Shown piece by piece: positions 1 to 7,696 of a stretch of 52,533 nucleotides of DNA. The notes under the pieces are model-generated. The model had not been told where the DNA came from. It saw only the letters and a list, made by a program, of their open reading frames with translations, and ran no database searches. How positions within the stretch are numbered: position 1 is the stretch's first letter; each line of letters opens with the position of its first letter. The position numbers and the translations under genes are program-made. The DNA lies in NCBI RefSeq assembly GCF_014696345.1, contig NZ_JACJPY010000025.1:1-52533 (forward strand). The letters run 5' to 3'. The stretch is from Pseudanabaena cinerea FACHB-1277 (GTDB lineage Bacteria; Cyanobacteriota; Cyanobacteriia; Pseudanabaenales; Pseudanabaenaceae).

Positions 1-272
1 ACTGCATTTTCTTGTTACTATTTTTATTCCTCTTTATTCTTCCTATTTCTTCCTTGCTTGTACATAAGTATATTTACTTACCGCAAACTTGGGATGCTCC
101 CCTTCATTTGCGTTTGACTCAACTTTATTTAGGATATCTTGTTAGAGAACATTGTGGTCTTGAAGGAATTCAAAAAAACAACGCTGAGGGCAAACAAGAA
201 TCAAAAAATCAATCTGATGCAAGCAATACACATTCAGTAAAACCTCAGTCAAAAAGCCCTAAATCTCGTTGA
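1..272 (+). CDS. C-terminal part of an unidentified protein (cut by window edge)
   Basis: The frame is open from the first base and stops at 270-272, so this is the 3' end of a gene beginning outside the window. The visible part has a strongly hydrophobic stretch rich in Leu, Phe and Ile (a likely membrane segment), a short mixed segment containing LTQLYLGYLVREH, and a polar Lys/Ser/Asn-rich tail. I do not recognise the family. It lies 43 bases upstream of the Uma2 gene on the same strand and so may be the end of the upstream type III locus, but nothing visible marks it as Cas10 or another Cas protein. Confidence 0.45.
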   Translation, partial: CIFLLLFLFLFILPISSLLVHKYIYLPQTWDAPLHLRLTQLYLGYLVREHCGLEGIQKNNAEGKQESKNQSDASNTHSVKPQSKSPKSR

Positions 273-315
273 TAAAGGCAAATAAGAAACAATCAAACAT
301 CTAGAGGTAATCTCT

Positions 316-888
316 ATGTCCACTCAAACTAAATCTCGATACTTCAGCCCCTCTGAGTATCTAGTACTAGAAGAATTAGCCACATTTAGGAGCGAATATC
401 ATGATGGAGAAATTGTTCCGATGACGGGCGGCACGGCCGAGCATAACCAGATTGCGATTAATTTGGTGACGTATTTGCGATCGCAGTTGCGGGGTCAAAA
501 CTATCGCGTATATATGAATGATATGCGTCTATGGATACCGCGCTATCGAGAATATACCTATCCTGATGTGCTGTTGATTGAGGGCAAACCGATATTTGAG
601 GGCGATAACCGCACTACAGTTATCAATCCGTCTCTAATCATTGAAGTTTTGTCAAATTCGACTAAAAACTATGACAAAGGAGAGAAGTTTGATTACTATA
701 GATCTATTCCTGAGTTCAAGGAATATATTCTCGTTGAGCAGTATCGCCCCTATGTTGCTCAGTACAAAAAGACTGGCGCGGGTTGGCTTTTGACTGAGTA
801 TGAGTCCTTAGATGCAGTTTTGAGTTTAGAGGCGATCGCCCTCCAAATCCCCCTCCCCGAAATCTACGATCTCATTGAGTTTATTTAG
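316..888 (+). CDS. Uma2 family (DUF820) putative endonuclease
   Basis: 190 aa, the usual length of the Uma2/DUF820 family, which is greatly expanded in cyanobacteria and has a PD-(D/E)XK nuclease fold. Visible family features are the N-terminal EYHDGEIVPMTGGT stretch followed by H43-N, the MNDMRLWIP strand, YPDVLLIEG carrying the candidate catalytic Asp, and LIIEVLSNST with the candidate Glu, followed by YDKGEKFDYYRSIPEFKEYILV. The target is unknown; members are often found as genomic singletons. It ends 8 bases before the csx1-like gene and is probably cotranscribed with it, so an association with the type III locus is possible but not proven. Confidence 0.9.
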   Translation: MSTQTKSRYFSPSEYLVLEELATFRSEYHDGEIVPMTGGTAEHNQIAINLVTYLRSQLRGQNYRVYMNDMRLWIPRYREYTYPDVLLIEGKPIFEGDNRTTVINPSLIIEVLSNSTKNYDKGEKFDYYRSIPEFKEYILVEQYRPYVAQYKKTGAGWLLTEYESLDAVLSLEAIALQIPLPEIYDLIEFI

Positions 889-896
889 GTAAAAAT

Positions 897-2156
897 ATGA
901 AAGTAATATCTTTTCTCGGATTTAATCAGTATGGTTATACAGAGACCACATATGTCAATCCTGATAAAACTAAAAAGTTTAAGACTGCTATTTTTCAAGA
1001 GGCTATAGTTGATTTCTACAAGCCTGATGCAGTTTATGTATTACTTACAAAAACTGCAAAAGAAGGTATATCGAACAATGCGACTGAATCAACATGGGAA
1101 ACCTTGAAAAAAAGTTTAGAAGGTAAGGTCGATCTTCATTCTATAGAAAATATTCCCGAAGGACACACTACTGAAGATATTTGGCAGCTTTTTGAAAAGT
1201 TGACAAGTTTTATTGAGCAAGATGATGAGGTTTTGTTTGACATAACTCATGGATTTCGTTCATTGCCTGTACTAGCTTTAATTGCAGTCAGCTATTTGCG
1301 TGTAGTTCGTAATGTCAAGATTGTTGGTTTAATCTACGGTGCATTTGATGCTAAAAACAAAGAAACTAATGAGACTCCAACTTTTGATTTACTCCCAATT
1401 GTAGGTTTATTGCAATGGACAACAGCTACAGATCAGTTTATCAAAACAGGAAATGGACAAGTTTTAGCAAGTTTGTTAAAAGGTGGTGAAACATCAACTC
1501 AAAATCTAGGCGATAGTATTAATGCTATCTCCAAAGGATTGCAACTGCTAAGACCAATGGATGTAATGCAGGAATCATCTTTACTGCCAGATAGAATTAA
1601 AGAAGCAACAAAAAGCATTTCTAAAACGATTCCACCTTTTGCTACTTTGTTAAAACGTGTACAAGATGACTATGGAAAATTCGGTTTAAATAATCCTAGT
1701 GATTATCAAACCAATTCTAAGTTGGCTTTGGCTAGGCAAGTGGAAATCATTGAATGGTATTCAAGTAAAGGACAAGTTGTCCAAGCCCTATCTCTTGCTA
1801 GAGAATGGTTGCCCTCTTTACTTTGTCATCATTTTGATCTTGATCCTTTGATTGAAAATCCAAATCGCTCAGAGATGGAATTCTTACTTTCATCTAGTGG
1901 TATGTTAAAAGATAGAGTAACTAATGAAATTATTAAGCAATCACCATATAGGGAACAGTGGCTTGCAGTTCCCAATGATAAACGTACTCCACTTACAAGG
2001 TTATGGGGAGGTGGCATCAATTTAGCTAACTTGCGAAATGACGTTCTTCATGCAGGATTTAGAAGAAATTCAAGGAATGCTGATGCTGTAATTCAGCAAC
2101 TGGAAATAGTCATTAGAGAGCTAAAGGTAATTGCTAAGTTATGGGAATTGAATTAG
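897..2156 (+). CDS. csx1: Csx1-like CARF-HEPN protein (DxTHG family, TIGR02221-like)
   Basis: 419 aa. The N-terminal half is a CARF-type Rossmann domain starting KVISFLGFNQYGY. It carries the DxTHG signature as DITHGFRSLP near residue 114, diagnostic of the Cas_DxTHG group. The C-terminal part is helical and contains RNDVLH near residue 380, fitting the HEPN R-x4-H ribonuclease motif. By family knowledge such proteins are non-specific RNases switched on by cyclic oligoadenylate made by Cas10 during type III interference. The ATG at 897 follows the Uma2 stop by 8 bases. It is one of two CARF-HEPN proteins in this operon (the other ends at 9013), which may respond to different cyclic oligoadenylates. 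Confidence 0.88.
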   Translation: MKVISFLGFNQYGYTETTYVNPDKTKKFKTAIFQEAIVDFYKPDAVYVLLTKTAKEGISNNATESTWETLKKSLEGKVDLHSIENIPEGHTTEDIWQLFEKLTSFIEQDDEVLFDITHGFRSLPVLALIAVSYLRVVRNVKIVGLIYGAFDAKNKETNETPTFDLLPIVGLLQWTTATDQFIKTGNGQVLASLLKGGETSTQNLGDSINAISKGLQLLRPMDVMQESSLLPDRIKEATKSISKTIPPFATLLKRVQDDYGKFGLNNPSDYQTNSKLALARQVEIIEWYSSKGQVVQALSLAREWLPSLLCHHFDLDPLIENPNRSEMEFLLSSSGMLKDRVTNEIIKQSPYREQWLAVPNDKRTPLTRLWGGGINLANLRNDVLHAGFRRNSRNADAVIQQLEIVIRELKVIAKLWELN

Positions 2157-2214
2157 TTGAAAATGCTTAACTAATCTCTGATCTTGTAGAAATAAGCTTT
2201 TATCTTATTAAATT

Positions 2215-2829
2215 ATGTTATACAGTAATTTTACACTTTCTAAAGTGAGAGCAACTTTTAATCTAGTATTAGAAGAAGAAAAAGACTTGTTTGCCAATAG
2301 CGATCGCATACAGCCTTCCGAACTATTGCAGATGATCTTGAAAGAATATTTGACCTTAGCGATCGCCATCAATAGCAAAAAATCACGCTCAGAATTTATC
2401 ATTGCCCCTGTACTTGCCGAAGTCAAAAAACTTTCTAATCATCAAATCTCATTATTTTCTGGCAAAGAATTTAATGTGGATAGTGGCAAAGGGCTGACAG
2501 GTTACTGTGACTTTCTGCTCAGTCAATCCAAAGAACAGCTATATATCAGCGCCCCTGTGACCACAATTGTGGAAGCAAAAAATGAAAATCTAATCGGTGG
2601 ATTTGGTCAATGTATTGCCGAAATGGTGGCAGCGCAAATTTTTAATCAACAGGCAGGAAACACGATCAGGACAATCTATGGAGTTGTTACTAGCGGAACC
2701 AACTGGCGATTTTTAACCCTTTATGAAAGTACTGTTTACATTGATGCAGTGGAGTATTACATCACGGAGCTAGACAAAATCTTAGGAATATTATTACAGC
2801 CAATTCAATCTGTTTTAAATAAATTTTAA
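2215..2829 (+). CDS. Putative PD-(D/E)XK-like nuclease, paralogue A
   Basis: 204 aa, not a named Cas family that I recognise. The centre reads LTGYCDFLLS, then VEAKNEN after about 20 residues, then GFGQCIAEMVAAQ and YGVVTSGTNWRFL. An Asp followed by E-x-K on the next strand is the layout of PD-(D/E)XK nucleases, and the downstream GxGQC(I/L)AEM helix and the G-(T/V)xW(R/E)F strand resemble HsdR-N-type nuclease domains. The protein aligns over most of its length with the product of 3734-4363. It lies between csx1 and the first Csm3-like RAMP gene on the same strand. The catalytic assignment is inferred from motif layout only. Confidence 0.7.
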   Translation: MLYSNFTLSKVRATFNLVLEEEKDLFANSDRIQPSELLQMILKEYLTLAIAINSKKSRSEFIIAPVLAEVKKLSNHQISLFSGKEFNVDSGKGLTGYCDFLLSQSKEQLYISAPVTTIVEAKNENLIGGFGQCIAEMVAAQIFNQQAGNTIRTIYGVVTSGTNWRFLTLYESTVYIDAVEYYITELDKILGILLQPIQSVLNKF

Positions 2830-2862
2830 ATATCTAGTTAAATTAATTAGGAGAACCACAAA

Positions 2863-3723
2863 ATGTTTGATGTATTTAAAAATCGCTTAGAAATCACTGG
2901 CACTCTCACCACAATTACCGCCTTACGCATCAGTGCAGGGCGATCAACTGAGCCAATTGGCACAGATTTACCAGTGATCAAAGATGCTTTTGGTCGACCT
3001 TTGATTCCAGGATCAAGTTTTAAAGGGGCATTGCGATCGCGCCTTGAGAGTTTCTTGCGTGGTGTGCTAGGCGATGATCGCAAGTTAGTTGCCAATCCTG
3101 CGATCGAAGAAGAATGGTCAATCAAGAAAGATGAAATTAAAAAGTTTAAACAAGACTACGCGGATGATCAAGAACTCACTAGAGTGATTTTAGAACATAC
3201 CGATCTACCTTCCCACCTTTTCGGCTCACCTTGGCTTGCCAGTAAATTTCAAGTGCGCGACCTAACAGTTTTGCCTGATACTTGGTTTGGACAGTACCAA
3301 GAACGTGATGGCGTAGCCATTGACCGCGATACAGAGACAGCCGCCGATGGTAAACTCTATGACTTTCAAGTTGTGCCTGCGGGAACTCCCTTTGAATTTA
3401 AAGCAGTAATTGAGAATGCCGAACAATGGGAATTAGGTTTACTGATGATTGGCTTGCATCAGTTTGAGACAGAACAAATTCCCCTTGGAGGTGGGCGATC
3501 GCGTGGTTTAGGCGTTGTGCGCTTAGATATCAATCAATTGCGCTGGTTTGATGTCGAAGATAATCCTCATCGCTTGATTGATTACCTCAAAAAACTCGTA
3601 GATGGAGACAGCACAGCCTATGTCAATGGTGAAAACCTGAAACCTCATTGGACAGCAGCTTTGATTGCACATTTGAGAGGCAAAGTAAGCGATCGCCCTC
3701 TAGCTTCCACATCAACAAATTAA
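2863..3723 (+). CDS. csm3: Csm3-like RAMP protein (Csx7/SSO1426-type backbone subunit)
   Basis: 286 aa RAMP (Cas7-group) protein. The N-terminus reads TEPIGTDLPVIKD followed by IPGSSFKGALRSR, the classic Csm3 layout: Asp35 is in the position of the catalytic Asp that cuts target RNA, and the GSSxKG loop is at about 50-55. The C-terminal glycine-rich loop LGGGRSRGLG is near 207-216. By family knowledge it polymerises along the crRNA and cleaves bound target RNA at 6-nt intervals. A strong Shine-Dalgarno AGGAG lies about 9 bases before the ATG. It is flanked by the two nuclease-like paralogues. Confidence 0.85.
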   Translation: MFDVFKNRLEITGTLTTITALRISAGRSTEPIGTDLPVIKDAFGRPLIPGSSFKGALRSRLESFLRGVLGDDRKLVANPAIEEEWSIKKDEIKKFKQDYADDQELTRVILEHTDLPSHLFGSPWLASKFQVRDLTVLPDTWFGQYQERDGVAIDRDTETAADGKLYDFQVVPAGTPFEFKAVIENAEQWELGLLMIGLHQFETEQIPLGGGRSRGLGVVRLDINQLRWFDVEDNPHRLIDYLKKLVDGDSTAYVNGENLKPHWTAALIAHLRGKVSDRPLASTSTN

Positions 3724-3733
3724 TGAGGTAACT

Positions 3734-4363
3734 ATGTCTTTCAGTAATTTCAAAAGTCTCGGATCAACAGTCAAGGAACTACAAGTTACTTACAAAGAAG
3801 CGCATTTCTTAGCAAACGCATCATTCCCAGTATCAAATTATTTTCGGCAAGACTTAGAATTTGTGATGCGCGAAGGTGTGGTCAATAATTCCGAATTTGC
3901 TATCTGCGAAAATATGATTTATCCCATTCTCAAAGAAATTTGGAAATTCTATAGCGATAAATTCACCCTCTGGAGTCACCAGTTATTGACCTGTGATGAC
4001 AACCTCACGGGCTTTCCTGAGTACATTCTGGCAAGGCGATCGCCCTTTGGCAAAATCGTATTCGACAAACCCTATTTACTTTTAGTGGAGGCAAAACAGG
4101 ACAACTTTGATTGGGGTTGGGGGCAGTGTCTCGCGGAGATGATTGCTGCTAATCGGTTACATGGATCGGCAGCGATCGCCATTTTCGGCATTGTCTCCAA
4201 TGGTGTGACTTGGGAATTTGGCAAACTAGAGGGGGCTTGCTTTACCCACAACCCAGAACCAATCAGCATCTTTGATCTAGAAAAACTATTTGGTGCTGTC
4301 AACTATATCTTTCAGCAATGCGAGATGCAATTGACAACCTATTTAGACAGAGCCGCCGCCTAA
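3734..4363 (+). CDS. Putative PD-(D/E)XK-like protein, paralogue B
   Basis: 209 aa, a diverged paralogue of the product of 2215-2829. Matching blocks are LTGFPEYIL, LLVEAKQDN, GWGQCLAEMIAAN and FGIVSNGVTWEFGKL. The E-A-K strand is kept, but the upstream Asp of paralogue A aligns with Glu (PEY). This copy may therefore use Glu, have altered metal binding, or be inactive. The gene starts 10 bases after the Csm3-like stop and ends 39 bases before the next RAMP gene. Its position inside the effector operon suggests a role with the type III complex, but none is established by sequence. Confidence 0.68.
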   Translation: MSFSNFKSLGSTVKELQVTYKEAHFLANASFPVSNYFRQDLEFVMREGVVNNSEFAICENMIYPILKEIWKFYSDKFTLWSHQLLTCDDNLTGFPEYILARRSPFGKIVFDKPYLLLVEAKQDNFDWGWGQCLAEMIAANRLHGSAAIAIFGIVSNGVTWEFGKLEGACFTHNPEPISIFDLEKLFGAVNYIFQQCEMQLTTYLDRAAA

Positions 4364-4402
4364 ATTTATCCTAAATTTATATATTAAGGAACTTAATCAA
4401 TC

Positions 4403-5359
4403 ATGCACAAACGACTAGTCAATCACTGCACCATCAATCTAAGCCTAATTCCTGATGGACCAATTTTGATTAAATCAGGCAAAGAAGGAGCCGATCCAAC
4501 TAAGCCAGATATGGAATTTGTTGAAACTTATCACGGCGGTAGTAAAACTATTTATTTACCAGGCAGTAGCCTCAAGGGTGCGATTCGCGCCCATGCAGAA
4601 AGAATTGTGAGGACAGTGGGCAGCGATCGCCCGCCTTCTAATCCATCGCAACTATGGGCAAATGACCCTTTAAACGATAAGTATGATTATCTAAAAAATA
4701 AATCTTCTACGGATATTTACAAACTTTCATCCTTTACCGATCGCCTATTTGGTAACACATCCCTAGCCAGTCGCTTACGAATCGAAGATGCTTATCCCGA
4801 TCCAGCCAAGCCTGTAAAAACTGAAGAACGCAATGGTGTTGCTATTGATCGTGTATTTGGCTCAGTTGCCGTGGGACCTTTTAACTATCAAGTCTGCACC
4901 GCAGGCGAATTTCAAACTAAGATTCATCTCAAGAATTTTAGCCTTGCTCAACTGGGTTTAATCGGTCTAGTTTTACGCGATCTCAATGATGGCTGGTTTG
5001 GTATTGGTTTTGCCAAATCTCGCGGGTTGGGAACAGTCAAGGTCAAGCTAAATGAGGCTGTGGTGCAGTATCCTAGCTGTGAGCTTAGGGATGGAAAAAT
5101 TTATTCCTTTGGACAACAAGCTGAACTTGGATCGCCTGATATTCTATTAGGTGCAGGCGAATTTTTAGAGGCTGATAATCCCTATGGTTTTACAAAGCCT
5201 GATCATCAAACAACGCGGATCACCGCAATACCGATGAACTTAGGCTTTGGTGTGCAGATGGTATGGCAAGGTGATGATGAAACGGGTGTTCCCAATTTAT
5301 TTCAATGTGCTGTGCGATCGTGGAGTGAAGTGCTAAAGGTAGGGAGGACAGCCGCATGA
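4403..5359 (+). CDS. RAMP protein, Csm3/Csx7 (SSO1426)-like
   Basis: 318 aa RAMP protein. The N-terminal block has GPILIKSGKEGADP, then PDMEFVET with candidate catalytic Asp36, then LPGSSLKGAIRAHAERI at about 52-68, which is typical of the SSO1426-type group. A central RLFGNTSLASRL segment and ERNGVAIDR match the first RAMP (ERDGVAIDR) closely, so the two are related. The glycine-rich loop FAKSRGLGTV is near 207-216. It probably forms part of the Cas7 backbone of the type III complex. Its TGA stop overlaps the next ATG (ATGA at 5356-5359), implying translational coupling to the Csx19-like gene. Confidence 0.83.
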   Translation: MHKRLVNHCTINLSLIPDGPILIKSGKEGADPTKPDMEFVETYHGGSKTIYLPGSSLKGAIRAHAERIVRTVGSDRPPSNPSQLWANDPLNDKYDYLKNKSSTDIYKLSSFTDRLFGNTSLASRLRIEDAYPDPAKPVKTEERNGVAIDRVFGSVAVGPFNYQVCTAGEFQTKIHLKNFSLAQLGLIGLVLRDLNDGWFGIGFAKSRGLGTVKVKLNEAVVQYPSCELRDGKIYSFGQQAELGSPDILLGAGEFLEADNPYGFTKPDHQTTRITAIPMNLGFGVQMVWQGDDETGVPNLFQCAVRSWSEVLKVGRTAA

Positions 5360-5835
5360 CTTTAGCTAAATCATTTGTTAAAAAGGCATTTGTGGGAACT
5401 AGAGAAAATCTTTCTGAATCTGAACTCAATCATCTTCTGCAACAATATCAAGGTAATCACAGCTATTATTTTTTGCGTTGGGCAGATAGGGTTAGTGGAG
5501 TGATTGAAAATTTGCCTGATTCACTGAGTCCTGAAGGTCAGATGTTTAATGCCGATCTAGAAATTAGGTGGAAGCGAAAGGGCGACAAGTATAATGTGCT
5601 GCTCTTGAGTGAATATGACAATGATTATCCAGAGTTTAATGGCTTTGATCGCTTTCCTCAAACATGGCAAGCCGAAACCCGTAATGCCAAATTCTATACT
5701 GCAACTGAAACTCGATTTCCTAAGGAATTTATTTATCCCGAAAAGCTAAACTTCGGTCAGCGCTATTTCAAAGACCAAGATACAGGTATCGTTCATTTTG
5801 TTGCTCTTACTATCTTAGATCCAAAGGAGGCTTAA
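5356..5835 (+). CDS. csx19: Csx19-like protein (TIGR03984-type)
   Basis: 159 aa. Size and layout fit Csx19: a short N-terminal part with YYFLRWADRVSG, then EGQMFNADLEIRWKRKG and YNVLLLSEYD, then ATETRFPKEF and a closing strand RYFKDQDTGIVHFVAL. Csx19 is characteristic of type III-D loci and its function is unknown. The start codon overlaps the stop of the preceding RAMP gene and the stop is 3 bases before the next ATG, so it sits within a tightly coupled translational unit. The name rests on remembered family features and context and should be verified by profile search. Confidence 0.6.
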   Translation: MTLAKSFVKKAFVGTRENLSESELNHLLQQYQGNHSYYFLRWADRVSGVIENLPDSLSPEGQMFNADLEIRWKRKGDKYNVLLLSEYDNDYPEFNGFDRFPQTWQAETRNAKFYTATETRFPKEFIYPEKLNFGQRYFKDQDTGIVHFVALTILDPKEA

Positions 5836-5838
5836 CCC

Positions 5839-6876
5839 ATGACTTACAAACCACCCGCAAGACCAACTCCTAACCATAGTAATAACAATGATGATGCTGC
5901 ACCAAAGCCCTATGCAATGGTCACTTTTCCGACAACGCCGCCGCCTAAAGCCAGACCTGCGGGACATCACAAATATTTAGACAAACACATTCACGGCACA
6001 TTATTCCTCACGCTCAACGTGCAGACTCCTCTCCATGTCTCAACAGGTGTAGTGGCACTAGGTGCAGATGTTAATGCGCGTGTACCTCTAATCAAAACGA
6101 TGACTGTTGATACTAACAAAAAGTTGGTGATTCAAGGCAGTTCGCTCAAAGGCTGCATTAGAGCCGTTTATGAAGCAATTACAAATAGTACTTTAGCTGT
6201 CAATTCACGCTCTGCGGACAAAGTGCCAAGAGAAAGACAACCCTGTCGTAACAAAGAAGAGCTATGTCCAGCTAGTCAAGTTTTCGGTGCTTTAGATTGG
6301 CAAGGATTGATCGAGTTTAGTGATGCTCGATGCACTAATAACAATCCTAGTACGGGGTTTATGCCTTCTCTCTATTCACCGCGCCCTGCCCGTAGAGACT
6401 ATTACAATCCTAGAGGTATGGCAAAGGGACGTAAGTTTTATTACAACTTTGCCAAATCTATTGACAAAGGACAAAATCAAGGAATCCCTGTCCAACAAGC
6501 ATCTAAGGACTTTACCTTTATAACAGAGATTCATTTTAAAAATCTCAAGCCTGAACAGTTGGGAGTGCTGTTAATCATTTTGGGACAAGATCCAAACTAT
6601 CCGATCGCTCTGAAAATCGGTGGCGGTAAGCCCATCGGCATGGGAACGATGACGGTCACGGTTGATAAGATTGAACAGTCTAGTAATTTGCGCGATCGCT
6701 ATTCCAGTTATGAAGCCACTGAGTCCGATCAACTTACTGGTACTAAGCTGCAAGAATTTATGCAAAAACAAATTAACATTGCCCAATCTAGCCTCATTCA
6801 AAAAGAACAACTAACCCAACTAGCGGCAATTCTTGCCTATCCATCCACCAAACAACCACCATCGGGAATGTACTAA
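5839..6876 (+). CDS. RAMP protein with CPASQ-type insertion, third RAMP of the operon
   Basis: 345 aa. After a Pro-rich N-terminus of about 50 residues, the RAMP core begins at LFLTLNVQTPLHVSTG and continues to IQGSSLKGCIRAVYEA. A central CPASQVFGALDWQGLIEFSDA segment resembles the Cys-containing insertion of type III RAMPs, and the glycine-rich loop IGGGKPIGMG is near 256-265. The position corresponding to the catalytic Asp of the two Csm3-like neighbours reads NARVPLIK with no obvious Asp, so it may be a structural or terminal subunit. A very strong AAAGGAGG precedes the ATG. TAATG joins its stop to the next gene. Confidence 0.82.
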   Translation: MTYKPPARPTPNHSNNNDDAAPKPYAMVTFPTTPPPKARPAGHHKYLDKHIHGTLFLTLNVQTPLHVSTGVVALGADVNARVPLIKTMTVDTNKKLVIQGSSLKGCIRAVYEAITNSTLAVNSRSADKVPRERQPCRNKEELCPASQVFGALDWQGLIEFSDARCTNNNPSTGFMPSLYSPRPARRDYYNPRGMAKGRKFYYNFAKSIDKGQNQGIPVQQASKDFTFITEIHFKNLKPEQLGVLLIILGQDPNYPIALKIGGGKPIGMGTMTVTVDKIEQSSNLRDRYSSYEATESDQLTGTKLQEFMQKQINIAQSSLIQKEQLTQLAAILAYPSTKQPPSGMY

Positions 6877-7514
6877 TGAACGATACTCTCACCGAATCTC
6901 AATGGCAATCTGCCCATAAAATTGCGATCGAGCTGATCAAAAGCGAAACCGATCCCAATGAAGTTAGTAAGGCTAATTCATACTTGCGATCAATGAGCGA
7001 TCGCCCTGATGCTATTTCTAGATTTTTTAAGTACATCAGCACTCTAGTTAGCAGTGGCAATCAAATCGGACATAGCAAAAAGACTGTCGAATATTATCGC
7101 AATATTGCTGCTGCCTATAAGGAATACCTCAGCGATCAAGACAATCCTCAAGTGATGTTGCAGATTTTAGGTTGGACTTCGCGGCTGATGCGCTATTACA
7201 AAACCGCACCGATCGCCGAACGAGATGCCAAGTTGCAAGAAAAAGCGGCGATCGCTGACAATCAAGCTCAACGCCTAGCAGAAATTAAGGCATCAGTAAA
7301 ATCTCAAGTCTTTGAATTGGGGAAAATCGTTGATGCAAAGGTTGTCAACAAAACTAGTGGCAATAAAGTTACCTATGAGATAGTGGGTACAAGCATCAGG
7401 AACACTATCAAAGAGCCAAAAATGTTTGACAAATTAGAGATTGATCAAATTGTCAAAGTTCAAATTAATGAGATTGATGATGGCATTCCCAAAAAGTTTA
7501 AGCGCGTGGATTAG
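6876..7514 (+). CDS. Possible Cas11/Csm2-type small subunit fused to an OB-like tail
   Basis: 212 aa. Residues 1-135 look almost wholly helical, with segments such as SRFFKYISTLVSSG, SKKTVEYYRNIAAAYKEYL and VMLQILGWTSRLMRYYK, as expected of type III small subunits (Csm2/Cmr5/Cas11). Residues 135-165 are a charged, Gln/Lys-rich helix. The last 65 residues are beta-rich, with FELGKIVDAKVVNKTSG and IDQIVKVQINEI, suggesting an S1/OB-like nucleic-acid-binding domain. Start and stop overlap the upstream RAMP gene (TAATG). I do not recognise a named family; the small-subunit call comes from helical content and operon position. Confidence 0.5.
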   Translation: MNDTLTESQWQSAHKIAIELIKSETDPNEVSKANSYLRSMSDRPDAISRFFKYISTLVSSGNQIGHSKKTVEYYRNIAAAYKEYLSDQDNPQVMLQILGWTSRLMRYYKTAPIAERDAKLQEKAAIADNQAQRLAEIKASVKSQVFELGKIVDAKVVNKTSGNKVTYEIVGTSIRNTIKEPKMFDKLEIDQIVKVQINEIDDGIPKKFKRVD

Positions 7515-7692
7515 GTTTAGAAAGTTCGCGAGTGGCGATCGCCTTAAAAACATTCCTGAACAAGAACAATGGCTTTGGGACAACCCTCAAACACTTGCTT
7601 CATTAGAAAGAGGACTTGAGCAAGCGGCATCTGGTGAAACCTATGATCTAGGCTCGTTTAGTCAATACGTTAACTTAGAAATTGAGGATTAG
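7515..7692 (+). pseudogene. Remnant of a small antitoxin-like gene
   Basis: The frame encodes NIPEQEQWLWDNPQTLAS, LERGLEQAASGE and a closing SFSQYVNLEIED. This resembles the C-terminal half of small cyanobacterial antitoxin-like proteins of type II toxin-antitoxin pairs. No ATG or GTG lies in frame; the only upstream start is TTG at 7441, inside the preceding gene. The N-terminal part seems lost, and no toxin gene follows, since the Csm6-like gene starts 4 bases after the stop. Most likely this is a decayed fragment, although read-through coupling from the upstream gene cannot be excluded. Confidence 0.45.
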
Positions 7693-7696
7693 AAAT

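Noticed and set aside
5839-6876. Assignment of the third RAMP as Csx10 or Csm5
   Set aside because: It has a single recognisable RAMP core with one glycine-rich loop, and I see no feature specific to either; a neutral RAMP name is safer.
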